Notes: generated by a model from the letters alone, not told the origin. Positions 1 to 9,993 are shown, counted from the stretch's first letter. The stretch is DNA of 64,000 nucleotides from an uncultured Candidatus Puniceispirillum sp. (GCA_905182545.1 CAJJBY010000004.1:62001-126000), one strand, 5' to 3'. Translations and numbers: made by a program.

Positions 1-1
1 A

Positions 2-547
2 CCACGCATTTTGAATCTATTTGCCTATTCCGGCCTTGCCAGCCTTCACGCCGCCGCAGCAGGTGCCGAGGTCACGCATCTTGATGCCAGCAAAAAAGCC
101 GTGGCGCAGGCCTTTGAAAATCGTGATCTATGCGGCATGCAATCCGCACCAATCCGGTTCATCACCGATGATGCAACCGGCTTTGTCGATCGCGAATTGC
201 GCCGCCAGAAAAGCTATGATGGCATTATTCTTGACCCGCCAAAATATGGGCGTGGCCCAAAAGGCGAATTCTGGCGCATCGAAGATGATTTGACCCCATT
301 GCTGCAAAAATGCCGCCAGCTTTTATCCGAAGATGCGCTATTTATGGTTTTGACCATCTATGCCATTCGCGCCTCGTCACTCGCCGCGCATTATGCGCTT
401 GCCGATCTTTTTGACAATCACGGTGGCTGTCTTGAATCAGGCGAATTGGCGATCCAAGAAGCGCCGCTGAAATCCGGCAAGACCGATTTATCGCGTTATG
501 TGGCACAGGCCAATTTTGCCCGCTGGTGTTCGGATATCGCCACCTAA
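2..547 (+). CDS. class I SAM-dependent RNA methyltransferase, RlmI/RlmK-like, 5' end cut by window
   Basis: The reading frame is open to the left edge, so the N-terminus is missing; a TTG at 11 is only an internal codon. The visible 181 residues begin in the SAM-binding loop (RILNLFAYSG) and continue to the catalytic motif ILDPPKYGRG near residue 75, followed by a short C-terminal segment. This pattern is typical of the COG1092-type Rossmann methyltransferases that modify rRNA bases. Which nucleotide is methylated cannot be told from this fragment; the PUA-like N-terminal domain of RlmI would lie outside the window. The gene ends 45 bases from the convergent TrmH-family gene. Confidence 0.75.
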   Translation, partial: PRILNLFAYSGLASLHAAAAGAEVTHLDASKKAVAQAFENRDLCGMQSAPIRFITDDATGFVDRELRRQKSYDGIILDPPKYGRGPKGEFWRIEDDLTPLLQKCRQLLSEDALFMVLTIYAIRASSLAAHYALADLFDNHGGCLESGELAIQEAPLKSGKTDLSRYVAQANFARWCSDIAT

Positions 548-591
548 GCGCATCGTACATAAGAACCTGGAGTGCAAACGGGGTTTGGCCG

Positions 592-1419
592 TTAGTTGCT
601 TTGACCACGTTTGGCAAGCGCCTCATAAAGCGCAACGCCGGTAGCCACCGCAAGATTGAGCGAGTCAGACCGTCCAAGCATCGGAATCTTGATCAATTGC
701 GTGCAAGCCTTCATCAAATTGGGGGTTAGGCCGGCCTGTTCATTGCCCATTAACATGATCAGTGATCCGGCGTAATCGGCCGTGCGATAATCAACCGCTG
801 CCAGAAGTGCCGTGCCGATAACATGACCCTGCCAGCCAGCGTTAAATTTAAAAAATTCAGCCTCACTACAAGCAATAATCCGTACATTGAAAACCGCTCC
901 CATTGACGCGCGCACCGCCTCAACCGAATAGGGGTCAGTGCAATCACCAACCAGAATCAGGCCCTTGGCACCAACTGCATCAGCCGTGCGCATAACCGTG
1001 CCAAGATTGCCCGGATCACGAACCCGATCAAGCGCAACCCAGCATTCATCTGGCGTTTGGCCAACCTGATCCAGATCATCCCAGCGCTGGCCAAAGGCAC
1101 CAAGCACCATTTGCGGATTATCTTTCCGGCTGATTCGCTGCAACAGCGATTCGGTCATTGGCAAGGCGCGCCCCTTTGACTCGACAAGACCGGATAATAA
1201 GGTTCTGACCTGCCGGTCATCTTCACGGCCAGCAACAAATGCCAACCGGTGCATCGCCCAACCAAGCGCAACCGCCTCATGGCAAATGCGCGCGCCTTCA
1301 GCCAGAAACCAGCCAGTCTGTTTACGAAATTTACGTTCGTGAAGCGCACGAAGACGTTTCACCTCGTCATTTGCGGCGCTGGTGATCATGTCGGGAATGG
1401 GAACGGGATATTGGCTCAT
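592..1419 (-). CDS. TrmH/SpoU-family RNA 2'-O-methyltransferase
   Basis: A 275-residue SPOUT-class methyltransferase, expected to transfer a methyl group from SAM to a ribose 2'-OH in rRNA or tRNA. All three family motifs are visible: motif 1 around residues 131-147 (DPGNLGTVMRTADA), motif 2 at about 223-231 (LMGNEQAGL) and motif 3 at about 245-266 (IPMLGRSDSLNLAVAT), which build the knotted SAM pocket. The N-terminal 110 residues match the substrate-binding extension of SpoU proteins. I start at the ATG at 1419; the frame is open to 1590 but the extra residues are low-complexity and unlike the family. An ATG ten codons further in is an alternative. The target nucleotide is unknown. Confidence 0.85.
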   Translation of the reverse strand: MSQYPVPIPDMITSAANDEVKRLRALHERKFRKQTGWFLAEGARICHEAVALGWAMHRLAFVAGREDDRQVRTLLSGLVESKGRALPMTESLLQRISRKDNPQMVLGAFGQRWDDLDQVGQTPDECWVALDRVRDPGNLGTVMRTADAVGAKGLILVGDCTDPYSVEAVRASMGAVFNVRIIACSEAEFFKFNAGWQGHVIGTALLAAVDYRTADYAGSLIMLMGNEQAGLTPNLMKACTQLIKIPMLGRSDSLNLAVATGVALYEALAKRGQSN

Positions 1420-1678
1420 AATGATCGCTGCATAGCAAAGTTTTGGCCGCAGGAATAGATTTGATTGCCAAACCCCCCTTGCAAAATTGTGTGAAATTGG
1501 CCAAACCACGATGCCACTACATGAAAAAATTTCAAAAAAGAAATATTTTGTTTCAATTCCGACAGTTTGCAGCGTAATGAGAAAGTACAAAAATTGCTGA
1601 CATTAATCTGGCTGGCTGGTGTGACATTTTGATTGGGGTGATGGGCCGATAAGACGTCCATTGCGGAAAAGATACTAT

Positions 1679-2668
1679 ATGGGTGAAAACACGATTAAAT
1701 CCTTGCTTCGCATCGAAAACAATGCGGAGCCTCAGAAAATTGGATTTCTTCTTTTAAACGAATTTTCAATGATTGCCTTTGCATCGGCAATCGAGCCGCT
1801 TCGCGCCGCCAATCGCCAGTCGAATCAGACATTGTTCGATTGGGTGGTGGCAAGCACCGATGGCAATGCCAGCACCGCCAGCAACGGCATGACCGTACAA
1901 ACCGCCGCCGAAACCGAAGAATTGCAAAGCTGCCGCATGGTTTTTGTTTGCTCAGGTGTCAGGGTGCGCGAAAACACCAATAAATCAATTTTGAATCTGA
2001 TCCGCCGCCTTGATCGCAATGGCGCGGTCATTGGTGCGATTTGCACCGGCACCTATGCGATGGCCGCTGCCGGTCTTCTTGATGGGCGGCGTTGCACGAT
2101 CCATTGGGAAAATATCGACGGGCTTACCGAAGAATTTCCGCATCTTGATATCACCAATGATCTATTTGAAATTGACGGCAACCGCGTCACCTGCTCAGGT
2201 GGCACCGCATCGCTTGATATGATGCTGAATCTGATTACACAAACGCATGGATCGGCCTTGGCTGCCGAAGTTTCAGACCAGTTTATCCATGACCGGATCC
2301 GCGAACCAACCGATCGGCAGCGTATGGAGCTTCGCGCCCGCCTTGGGGTTAGTCACCCTAAATTGCTGGCGGTTGTCAAAACCATGGAAGACAATCTGGA
2401 AGAACCATTGGCGCAAACCGATATTGCCCGCATGACCAACCTGTCAACGCGCCAGCTAGAGAGATTGTTCCGCAAATATCTAGATACCACCCCAACCCGC
2501 TATTATCTGAATTTGCGGCTTGCCCGTGCGCGCCATCTGCTGCGCCAGACATCAATGTCAATTCTATCGGTGGCTTTGGCTTGCGGATTTGTCTCTGCAT
2601 CGCATTTTTCAAAATGTTACCGCGAATGTTATGGGCGTACACCACGCGCCGAACGCAGCCCAGAATAG
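1679..2668 (+). CDS. GlxA-family transcriptional regulator (DJ-1/PfpI-like domain plus AraC HTH)
   Basis: A 329-residue regulator. The N-terminal half (about residues 20-190) is a class I glutamine-amidotransferase-like DJ-1/PfpI fold with the nucleophile-elbow segment GAICTGTYA. The C-terminal hundred residues are an AraC-type double helix-turn-helix (motif LSTRQLERLFRKYL, then a second helix pair ending at HFSKCYRECYG). Characterised members of the family (GbdR, CdhR, ArgR) control glycine-betaine, carnitine or arginine catabolism; no such operon is adjacent, so the effector is not predictable. The start is the ATG at 1679; a TTG at 1661 is in frame but adds little. The upstream 260 bases are AT-rich and probably hold the promoter. 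Confidence 0.88.
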   Translation: MGENTIKSLLRIENNAEPQKIGFLLLNEFSMIAFASAIEPLRAANRQSNQTLFDWVVASTDGNASTASNGMTVQTAAETEELQSCRMVFVCSGVRVRENTNKSILNLIRRLDRNGAVIGAICTGTYAMAAAGLLDGRRCTIHWENIDGLTEEFPHLDITNDLFEIDGNRVTCSGGTASLDMMLNLITQTHGSALAAEVSDQFIHDRIREPTDRQRMELRARLGVSHPKLLAVVKTMEDNLEEPLAQTDIARMTNLSTRQLERLFRKYLDTTPTRYYLNLRLARARHLLRQTSMSILSVALACGFVSASHFSKCYRECYGRTPRAERSPE

Positions 2669-2693
2669 ACCCACCCACTTTTTGCCGATGCGA

Positions 2694-3110
2694 CTATTCA
2701 GCCGCCGCTGATTTAATCGCGTTTAGCATGCTGGCAAGACCGTTTTTCCGCGTTGCCGACAAATGCGAATCAAGACCGATCTTGGTTAGAAATTCAGGCT
2801 CAGTCTCGCGAATTTCTTTGGCAGTTCGGCCCGAATAGACGCGCAAAAGCAATGCCACAAGCCCCTGAACAATGGCCGCATCTGATTGCGCCATAAAGGT
2901 TATCTTATCCGCTTCATCACGTTCGGCCGCAAAATAGACAACCGATTGGCAGCCCCGAAGCCGAAAATCATCATGCCGATATTTTTCGGGCAAAGGCGCC
3001 AATTTACGGCCCTGATCAATCAGCATTTGATAGCGGTCTTCCCAATCGTCAAAAAAGCCAAATTCATCAGCAATCGCTTCGGCTTCGGCACTGGCATTAT
3101 TGGTCGACAT
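2694..3110 (-). CDS. sufE: SufE-family cysteine desulfuration protein
   Basis: A 138-residue SufE protein, which accepts persulfide sulfur from the cysteine desulfurase SufS and passes it to the SufBCD scaffold for Fe-S cluster assembly. The acceptor cysteine lies in the conserved loop RLRGCQSVVY (Cys54), and the length is normal for the family. The start chosen is the ATG at 3110 (MSTNNAS); the frame extends seven codons further upstream. It is convergent with the GlxA-family gene, 25 bases between stops, and no other suf gene is in the window. Confidence 0.88.
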   Translation of the reverse strand: MSTNNASAEAEAIADEFGFFDDWEDRYQMLIDQGRKLAPLPEKYRHDDFRLRGCQSVVYFAAERDEADKITFMAQSDAAIVQGLVALLLRVYSGRTAKEIRETEPEFLTKIGLDSHLSATRKNGLASMLNAIKSAAAE

Positions 3111-3214
3111 GATCAGATTCACTTTCAACATGATTAATTACGCGTACGGATTTCAAAACAGGCCATCAACAGACATCGCCACCCTAACCGTCATTGGCTT
3201 TGTCGAACATAGAC

Positions 3215-4498
3215 TTAACTGATATTCCGCCGCCGCGCCAGAAGGTCAAGAAGTCGCATTGCCGCATCAGTTGATTTTGTGCCGGGAAGAAATACCGCGG
3301 CGGCACCGTCACGCTCAAGAATTGGAATGTCTCCTGGTGGAATAACCCCGCCAACGACAAGTTCGATATGACGGCTAGCCCCCGCATCCAGCTTTTTGCG
3401 AAGCTGCGGTACCTGACTTAAATGCGCCGCGGCAAGCGTTGAAATGCCAACCGCGTCAACATCATGGCTGATGGCAAGGTCATAAACCTCGTCAGGCGTC
3501 TGGAACAACGGGCCAGTAACAACATCAAATCCCAAATCGGCAAATGCCGAGGCAATGACTTTTTGCCCACGGTCGTGACCATCCTGACCAAGCTTGGCAA
3601 CAAGAATACGCGGCGCACGGCCAAGCGCCTTGCTAAATTCATCAACACGGTCTTTCAGCAAATCCATATCGGCGCTGGCTTGCATATGCTGTTTCCAGAC
3701 ACCCCGCACCCCTTGAATGGTGGCACGGTGACGGCCAAATTCACGCGCCATCGCATCGGACATTTCCCCAACTGTGGCACGCTGGCGCGCCGCTTCAATG
3801 GCAAAGGGCACCAGATTTTCAGTGCCTGCAGCCGCTTGCTGCAAGGCTTGTAATGCGACATCAACCGCCGCCTGATTGCGCGTTTTGCGAAGCGTTTTCA
3901 GTCGCGCAATTTGCTGGCTTCGCACTTCGGAATTATCAATTCGCCTAACCTCAACCTGTTCGGCATCACCGCTATCTTGCGGCTGATATTTATTCACCCC
4001 AACAATTGTCTGGCTGCCAGAATCAATCCGCGCTTGTGTTGCCGTTGCCACTTCTTCAATTCGCAACTTTGGCACGCCCGCTTCGATCGCCGCCGCCATC
4101 CCGCCAAGCGATTCGGCCTCGGCAATATGCTGGCGCGCTTTCTCAACAAGCTGTTGGGTTAAATCTTCAACAAGATAGCTACCACCAAAAGGATCAATAA
4201 CATGCGCCATATTCCCCTCATGCTTGAGGTGAAGCTGTGTATTACGAGCGATGCGGGCAGCATAATCGGTTGGCAGACCCAAAGCCTCATCAAGCGAATT
4301 TGTGTGCAAAGATTGCGTATGGCCAGCAACCGCCGCGGCCGCCTCGATACAGGTGCGCGGCACATTATTGAACACATCCTGCGCCGCAAGCGACCAGCCC
4401 GATGTCTGGCAATGGGTGCGAAGCATCAGTGATTTTGGATTTTTCGGGGCAAAATGCTGCTGCATCAATTCGGACCATAACAAACGCGCCGCCCGCAA
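3215..4498 (-). CDS. methylmalonyl-CoA mutase large subunit, 3' part after a frameshift
   Basis: This frame carries the C-terminal 60 percent of the catalytic subunit of adenosylcobalamin-dependent methylmalonyl-CoA mutase, which interconverts (R)-methylmalonyl-CoA and succinyl-CoA. It starts mid-barrel (RAARLLW, then RTHCQTSGW) and runs through the linker into the B12-binding domain, whose base-off motif DGHDRG is at about fragment residues 306-311 and which ends with the GGVIPPGD segment. The TTG at 4498 is not a natural start: homologues continue without a break from the upstream fragment. Joined with the 5' part it gives about 716 residues, the usual length. An extra base in the AAAG stretch at 4499-4502 (minus strand) explains the break. 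Confidence 0.88.
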   Translation of the reverse strand: MRAARLLWSELMQQHFAPKNPKSLMLRTHCQTSGWSLAAQDVFNNVPRTCIEAAAAVAGHTQSLHTNSLDEALGLPTDYAARIARNTQLHLKHEGNMAHVIDPFGGSYLVEDLTQQLVEKARQHIAEAESLGGMAAAIEAGVPKLRIEEVATATQARIDSGSQTIVGVNKYQPQDSGDAEQVEVRRIDNSEVRSQQIARLKTLRKTRNQAAVDVALQALQQAAAGTENLVPFAIEAARQRATVGEMSDAMAREFGRHRATIQGVRGVWKQHMQASADMDLLKDRVDEFSKALGRAPRILVAKLGQDGHDRGQKVIASAFADLGFDVVTGPLFQTPDEVYDLAISHDVDAVGISTLAAAHLSQVPQLRKKLDAGASRHIELVVGGVIPPGDIPILERDGAAAVFLPGTKSTDAAMRLLDLLARRRNIS

Positions 4499-5372
4499 CT
4501 TTCGCCACCTCCATGAAAAAATTCATGCTTGCGCCAAAAAAGAACGACAGGCGCGGGGCAAAATCATCAACATCAAGCCCCGCAGCGACACCCGCCCGAA
4601 TATAGGCAAGCCCGTCAGCAAGCGTATAAGCAAGTTCAAGATCAGCCGAGGCACCGGCTTCTTGCATGTGATAGCCCGACACCGAAATGAAGTTGAATTT
4701 GGGCATTTCGGCAGCGCAATAGGCAAAAATATCCGACACAATCCGCATTGATGGCGCCGGCGGATAAATATAGGTGTTGCGCACCATAAATTCTTTTAAC
4801 ACGTCATTCTGGATTGTACCGGCCAATTGATTGGGGCGAACGCCTTGTTCCTCAGCCGCAACAATAAATAAGGCCAATACCGGAAGCACCGCCCCATTCA
4901 TCGTCATCGACACGCTCATCCGGTCAAGCGGAATTTGGTCAAATAATTCGTCCATATCGGCAATTGAGTCAATCGCAACACCGGCAAGGCCAACATCATC
5001 CGCCACAAGCGGATTGTCCGAATCATAACCGCGATGCGTTGGCAGATCGAACGCCACCGACAGCCCCATTTGTCCGGCTGCCAAATTGCGGCGGTAAAAA
5101 TGATTGGATTCCTGCGCTGTCGAAAAACCGGCATATTGCCGGATCGTCCAGGGGCGAGTGGCATACATGCTTGGATAGGGGCCGCGCAAAAAGGGCGCAA
5201 ATCCGGGCTGGCTATTGGCGGCGAATGCCTGCTGGTCAGCATGGCCTACAGCAAGGGCAGGAATCGCAATCTGTTCGGCATTTTCTGGCGTTGCTGGCAA
5301 GGCACCCGATTGCACGCGCATCCCCTGCGATAGCGGTAAATCAATCTTGGTAAAATCGGGAAAATGCGGCAT
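4365..5372 (-). CDS. methylmalonyl-CoA mutase large subunit, 5' part before a frameshift
   Basis: This frame holds the N-terminal TIM-barrel half of the mutase catalytic subunit. Recognisable are the substrate-channel motif [14 protein letters not shown] (about residues 72-86) and [12 protein letters not shown], and the sequence keeps to the family as far as [15 protein letters not shown], about residue 289. From there on (V A G G A F) it no longer resembles the family and runs out at 4365, while the proper continuation is in the neighbouring frame from 4498. The ATG at 5370-5372 overlaps the TAA stop of the small-subunit gene by one base (TAATG), so the two subunits are translationally coupled. 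Confidence 0.88.
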   Translation of the reverse strand: MPHFPDFTKIDLPLSQGMRVQSGALPATPENAEQIAIPALAVGHADQQAFAANSQPGFAPFLRGPYPSMYATRPWTIRQYAGFSTAQESNHFYRRNLAAGQMGLSVAFDLPTHRGYDSDNPLVADDVGLAGVAIDSIADMDELFDQIPLDRMSVSMTMNGAVLPVLALFIVAAEEQGVRPNQLAGTIQNDVLKEFMVRNTYIYPPAPSMRIVSDIFAYCAAEMPKFNFISVSGYHMQEAGASADLELAYTLADGLAYIRAGVAAGLDVDDFAPRLSFFFGASMNFFMEVAKVAGGAFVMVRIDAAAFCPEKSKITDASHPLPDIGLVACGAGCVQ

Positions 5373-7100
5373 TACGCATCTCCTTTGCGGAAAGGTTCAA
5401 GCGATAGCCCAACAAGGCTTGCCAGCGTTTCAAGTGGGGCTGCATCACCAAGCAATGCGTCACCCGTCATTGCCTTGTCAGCATCCAGCAGACCCGAAAG
5501 CGCCGTTTGCATTGCCCCAGCAAGGGAGTCGAAATCGTCATCAAGCAAGATTACCAGATCAGGCCGCGCCAGATCAACAGCATCAGCATTTGTGCCATCA
5601 AGCCGCATATGCACCGGCTGCATGCCGCCAATTGCAAAAAGCCCGCGCAATTTGGCAAGTTGTGGCACCGGATCAGCCTGCTGTTGCAAAAGCAGAATAC
5701 GCGGCGGGTTTTGCGCCGCGGCGTGGCGAACCATCTCAACCGCCGCTGCCGGACGCCGGATCATCTGCCAACAGGGCAGAACCGCGTCAAAGGCGCGGCC
5801 ATCGGGTTGTAAATTCACCCCGACAAGCGTTAGATCACCGGCAGCAAGCTTTGCATAACGCTGGCTTGCAGCGCGGCGCGCCTTGGCGATAAACTGGCCG
5901 GTTTGATGCGCCGCTATGGCTCCGCCATCCGCCTCAATCTGTTGAAAGGCCGACCATGCTGCAAGACCAAGCTGGTCGGTGCGATCCTCGATGAACCCTG
6001 CCCCACCTGCCGGATCAAGGCTGCGCGATAGCCCGCTTTCATCAATCAGAAGATGCTGTTGCATGCGCGCCAAACGGCGACCCAGAAGATCATCACCCGT
6101 CAAACAATTATGTGCATGCGCTGATAATTGGTCAGCCCCACCAATCGCCCCACCAAGAAGCGCCGTTGTCGTGCGAAGCATATTGACCTCGCTATCGACC
6201 GTTGAAAACATGCGGATTGACACTGCCCCATGAATGCATAAACGATGCGCGTCGGGATCAAGACCAAGCGCACTGACAATCCCGCCCCAGCCACGCCGCA
6301 AAGCACGACATTTCGCGATGCCGTCAAACAGATCCGCCGGAAGCGCAAGCGATGCCGACATATGCTTTGCCAGACGCGCCGGATCAATATTTCTGGCCAT
6401 CCCTTGGCGCAAAATCTCGGTCAGTGACGCCAGAATATAGGCAAGTTCCTGAACCGCAGTCATGCCCTGATTATGCCATTGCCATCCCTGTGCGCGAAAT
6501 AAATCTGGCGGCACATCACCAGCATCTGCCGACATGAAATATGCAAGCGCACTTGCCAGCAAATCAGCATCTGCTGCTGGGGCAAACGGATCTATATTGG
6601 CATGAAAGCGCGATGCCGCTAGATTGGTATCGGCCTTTTTGGCAAAGCCGGCAAAAGCCGCAATCTGCGCCAGGACATCATTGCCAGCATCAAGATGAAT
6701 GCCAGCTGCCGCGAAAACGACATCCTGCATCATTGCTGGTAAATGACCTGCTAAATCAGCGGTTTGCAGGCCTTGAAGCCAGATCGTGCCAACCCCATCC
6801 TGCAATTCGTCAAGAATCAGCCGGTTAATATCCTTTGCTGACCCATCAGCCATGACCGGCTGGCAGATATCCCATCCATGCGCAATATGGCTTGCCGGAT
6901 TCACCGGCAGGCGGGTAATGGCACAAGCATCGGGTGAGGCCGCTGCATTAGAGGCAATGTCATATAGAGCCTTGATTGCAAGCCCGTCCTCATCCAGCCG
7001 ATCAAGGCTTTGCGGGTCGTCACCTTTCAAGGCAGCGCTGACCAGCGCATGCCAATCTTCACGGCTTGCAGATGGAAACTTACTTCTGGATAGATGACAT
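5372..7100 (-). CDS. methylmalonyl-CoA mutase small subunit, start obscured by a probable frameshift
   Basis: The non-catalytic partner of the mutase heterodimer, about 576 residues. The family N-terminus is clear ([14 protein letters not shown]), followed by the barrel region ([37 protein letters not shown]) and a degenerate B12-like domain without DxHxxG. The start is the difficulty. The frame is open to 7480, but that extension is unlike any mutase and runs across the divergent gene at 7169. An ATG at 7100 with an AAGG ribosome site lies at the expected place, but its frame stops at TAA 7080-7082, just one base out of register with the mutase frame. A one-base insertion there would restore MSSIQK followed by KFPSAS. 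Confidence 0.75.
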
Positions 7101-7168
7101 GATAGACCTTTTTTCTCTATAGTCGCGCTGAAATTAGCAGCGCCGCCACCGCAAATCAAGGAAACTGC

Positions 7169-8665
7169 ATGAAGGCCGATCGCCAACAGACCAAGATACA
7201 GCCCTCTTTCGCATTTGATTCGAACCGCTTTGTTCTGCTGGTTCTGCTTGGGCTGACTTTGCTTCGAACCACGGCGGTGGCAATCAGCCCGCTTGAACTG
7301 GGGGTTGATGAAGCCCAATATTGGCTTTGGAGCCAAAGCCCTGATTTTGGCTATTTCACCAAACCGCCACTCATTGCCTGGATCATTGGCGCGGCGCATT
7401 GGGCGTTTGGCCATAGCGCCATGGCGGTTCGGCTTCCGGCCTGTTGGTTGCAACTTGCAACCGCATTGGTGCTTTGGCAAACCGCATCATGGCTTTATGG
7501 GCCCCGCGCTGGCCGCCTGACCGCGCTGATCTGGATCAGCCTTCCTGCAGTCGGGCTTGGCAGTTTTCTGATTTCAACCGATACGCCACTTTTGCTTGCG
7601 ATGGCTTTGGCCTTGCTGGCGCTTGCTGGATCGGTTTGCGGAAAAATATCGCCTGCGCGCGCGATGATTTATGCCGGACTCGCGCTTGGGGTTGGCATGC
7701 TTGCCAAATATGCCGCCATTTACGGCCTTTTCGGATTCATGCTGATCTGGGCTTCGGGGCGGCATCATCCAAATCCAATCATTCAAGGGCGGCATCTTTT
7801 ATTGGCCATTGCCGCCTGTTTTATAACGGTAAGCCCAAATCTCATCTGGAATTTGATGCATGATTTTTCGACCATGCGGCATCTTGGCGATAATGCCAAT
7901 CTTGCCAAGCAAACGCATGATATAGGGCAAAGCCTGAACTTTTTGATTGGTCAGGCTGGTGTCGCTGGCCCATTAGTATTTTTCCTGATGCTTGGCATTA
8001 TTTTTGCCTCACGCCATGAAAAACATGCTGGTTGGCTGGTCTGGATGGCGGTGCCAGTCATTTGCCTGATCAGCCTGCAAGCCTATCTAAGCGAGGCCAA
8101 TGCCAATTGGGCGATGGCCGCCTATCCGGCAATGTCGGTTTGGCTTGGTGGCTGGCTTGGCAAGGATGGTAGCCAGAAAACGCTTTTGCTTTTGCCACGC
8201 AAATGGCTTGGGATTGGTGCGATCGGTCTGAATTTTACCCTAACCATCGGCCTGTTGCTGGCCACAATGGCTGGCAGCCTTGGCCCCTTAACACCAACAT
8301 CCGATCCGCTTCGCCGGTTACGCGGCTGGCAAGCATTGGCGCAAGATATCGAGCCGCATCTTGCCACCCATCAGGCAAGCCGCATCGTCGCTGATCGCCG
8401 CGCCACCGCCGCGCTGTTAAGCTGGCATTTCCAGGGTCAGGACGTGACCATCATGATTCATGATCGTGATGGCGTGCCTAGCAATCATTTCGAAGCCAAT
8501 CACAGCTGGCAACATCGCGCCGGATCGCCATTATTGGTTTTGTCCGGATCATCAACGCCGCCAATCATGCCGCCAATTGAATGGCAAGGCAGTCCAAGCC
8601 AAAGCAAGGTTGCGATCAGCCACAATAAAAGCCGCGATCTTTATATCCATAAAGGCATTGAATAG
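7169..8665 (+). CDS. GT39-family membrane glycosyltransferase (ArnT/PMT-like)
   Basis: A 498-residue polytopic inner-membrane protein of the family that transfers a sugar from an undecaprenyl- or dolichyl-phosphate carrier to lipid or protein on the periplasmic side. The family's catalytic acidic pair is in the first periplasmic loop (ELGVDEAQYW, Asp47-Glu48), followed by the FTKPPLIAW segment and about ten hydrophobic helices; the last hundred residues are soluble. The ATG at 7169 has an AAGGA ribosome site nine bases upstream. It is divergent from the mutase genes, with fewer than 70 bases between starts. Donor and acceptor are not predictable. Confidence 0.82.
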   Translation: MKADRQQTKIQPSFAFDSNRFVLLVLLGLTLLRTTAVAISPLELGVDEAQYWLWSQSPDFGYFTKPPLIAWIIGAAHWAFGHSAMAVRLPACWLQLATALVLWQTASWLYGPRAGRLTALIWISLPAVGLGSFLISTDTPLLLAMALALLALAGSVCGKISPARAMIYAGLALGVGMLAKYAAIYGLFGFMLIWASGRHHPNPIIQGRHLLLAIAACFITVSPNLIWNLMHDFSTMRHLGDNANLAKQTHDIGQSLNFLIGQAGVAGPLVFFLMLGIIFASRHEKHAGWLVWMAVPVICLISLQAYLSEANANWAMAAYPAMSVWLGGWLGKDGSQKTLLLLPRKWLGIGAIGLNFTLTIGLLLATMAGSLGPLTPTSDPLRRLRGWQALAQDIEPHLATHQASRIVADRRATAALLSWHFQGQDVTIMIHDRDGVPSNHFEANHSWQHRAGSPLLVLSGSSTPPIMPPIEWQGSPSQSKVAISHNKSRDLYIHKGIE

Positions 8666-8699
8666 CAGTCACGCCGGTCTTAGCGGCGATTCTTAACAG

Positions 8700-9119
8700 T
8701 CAGTCTTGATTGGTGATTTTGGCAAACACCACTAAAGTTTCGGCGCTGACATGATGTTCGATCCCTTCAGCATCTTCCTCGGCAACCGTTTCAGGAACAC
8801 CAATCGCCACCAGAAAATCGCGAACAATGCGATGCCGGTCACGCGCTTCTTTGGCAAGCGCTTGTCCTGCTTCGGTTAAAAAGATCGACCGGTAAGGGCG
8901 GGTTTCAACAAGGTCTTCACGCTGTAACCGTTGGATGATGGCATTGACTGTTGGGCTGGTCACGCCAAAGCGTAACGCAAGATCGACCGTTCTGGCCTCG
9001 CCAGTTTCAGCAATCAGATCAGCGATCATTTCGACATAATCTTCGGCGACCTCGGATTGATGCGCCCGCCTGATTCGGTCAAATTTTGCGGCGCTTTCGG
9101 CAATGGCCTTGCGGGGCAT
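8700..9119 (-). CDS. mntR: MntR-type manganese-responsive regulator (DtxR family)
   Basis: A 139-residue metal-dependent repressor of the short proteobacterial MntR type. A winged helix-turn-helix occupies about residues 42-85 (TVDLALRFGVTSPTVNAIIQRL) and the dimerisation and metal-binding domain follows; His96 and the cluster Glu121-His122-His123 are plausible ligands. There is no C-terminal SH3 domain, as expected for MntR and unlike DtxR. The start ATG at 9119 has an AGGA site eight bases upstream. No mntH or sitABCD target is in the window, so the regulon is elsewhere. The gene ends 34 bases after the convergent glycosyltransferase gene. Confidence 0.85.
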   Translation of the reverse strand: MPRKAIAESAAKFDRIRRAHQSEVAEDYVEMIADLIAETGEARTVDLALRFGVTSPTVNAIIQRLQREDLVETRPYRSIFLTEAGQALAKEARDRHRIVRDFLVAIGVPETVAEEDAEGIEHHVSAETLVVFAKITNQD

Positions 9120-9390
9120 ATTACGGTCCTGTCTCAGCTTTGGCCATATTCTGGCTTTGATTTGACGAAAATATAAAGAAAACCAAACATTTTAGCCATA
9201 CCAAAATTTTTAACGGATTCATCAATTGCCTGATTTCTGGCAAGATCAGCCGATCAGGCCGCTGTCGCCAATCACTGGCAGAAATAGCGCGGCCTTTATA
9301 GGCAATTAGGTTGCACCAGCTAGTGGCAATGGGCTAAAGTGACGCCGGTTTGATATCGATTTAACGCCACAACAGCCAAGCGGAACCATT

Positions 9391-9690
9391 ATGGACAAAG
9401 CCACAACAACCGAGCTTGAAGCCGCCGCATTCCGGCGTCTTGTTGCCCATTTGCAAGAACGTACTGATGTTCAGAATATTGATATGATGAATCTTTCCGG
9501 ATTTTGCCGGAACTGCATGTCGCGCTGGTATCGCCAAGCTGCGGAAACATCAGGCATTGAAATGACCGACAATGAAGCCCGCAAGCTTATTTACGGCATG
9601 GAATATGCCGATTGGAAAGCGCAATACCAAACCGAGGCAACGCCCGAACAAAAGGCGCAATATCTAAAAACCCATAACCACGACGATTAG
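9391..9690 (+). CDS. DUF1244 domain protein
   Basis: A 99-residue soluble protein recognised as DUF1244, a small all-helical family widespread in Proteobacteria with no established biochemical role. The conserved CRNCMSRWY motif places Cys39 and Cys42 as a CxxC pair, followed by the equally conserved KLIYGMEYADWK block near residue 72. It precedes the gapR-like gene by nine bases and is very probably co-transcribed with it. The 270 bases upstream, shared with mntR, contain AT-rich sequence suitable for divergent promoters but no operator I can name. Confidence 0.85.
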   Translation: MDKATTTELEAAAFRRLVAHLQERTDVQNIDMMNLSGFCRNCMSRWYRQAAETSGIEMTDNEARKLIYGMEYADWKAQYQTEATPEQKAQYLKTHNHDD

Positions 9691-9699
9691 GATAATCGC

Positions 9700-9951
9700 A
9701 TGACCGTTATTCCCGGAGCTGGCGCAGGTGCCGAGCAGCTAAGCCAATATATTGAGCGTATCGAACGTCTCGAAGAAGAAAAGCGCGCCCTGATGGCTGA
9801 TATCAAGGATGTCTATGCCGAAGCCAAAGCCACCGGATTTGAGCCAAAAATCATGCGCCAAGTTGTACGATTGCGGGCTATGGATCGCGACCTTCTAAGC
9901 GAGCAGGATGCGCTTTTGGACACATATCGTGATGCGCTTGGCCTTCGCTAG
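9700..9951 (+). CDS. gapR: GapR-family (DUF2312) nucleoid-associated protein
   Basis: An 83-residue helical protein. After a glycine-rich N-terminus comes one long coiled-coil helix (about residues 13-43, IERIERLEEEKRALMADIKD) followed by the conserved YAEAKATGFEPKIMRQVVRLR block and a short C-terminal helix. In Caulobacter GapR binds overtwisted AT-rich DNA ahead of replication and transcription machinery and stimulates type II topoisomerases; that role is family knowledge, not shown here. The length and motifs match closely. DUF2312 is largely alphaproteobacterial, which supports the taxonomic reading of the window. Confidence 0.88.
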   Translation: MTVIPGAGAGAEQLSQYIERIERLEEEKRALMADIKDVYAEAKATGFEPKIMRQVVRLRAMDRDLLSEQDALLDTYRDALGLR

Positions 9952-9993
9952 CGTTGGCATTATCCAGCCCTAACCAAACCGGAGCGTGATCTA

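Noticed and set aside
5215-5892. 225-codon plus-strand reading frame inside the mutase genes
   Set aside because: It is antisense to clear family sequence, is rich in Gln, Arg and Pro as expected for a shadow frame, and resembles no protein.
7101-7480. N-terminal extension of the mutase small subunit up to 7480
   Set aside because: The extra 126 codons run across the divergent glycosyltransferase gene, are unlike any mutase, and contain no good ribosome site.
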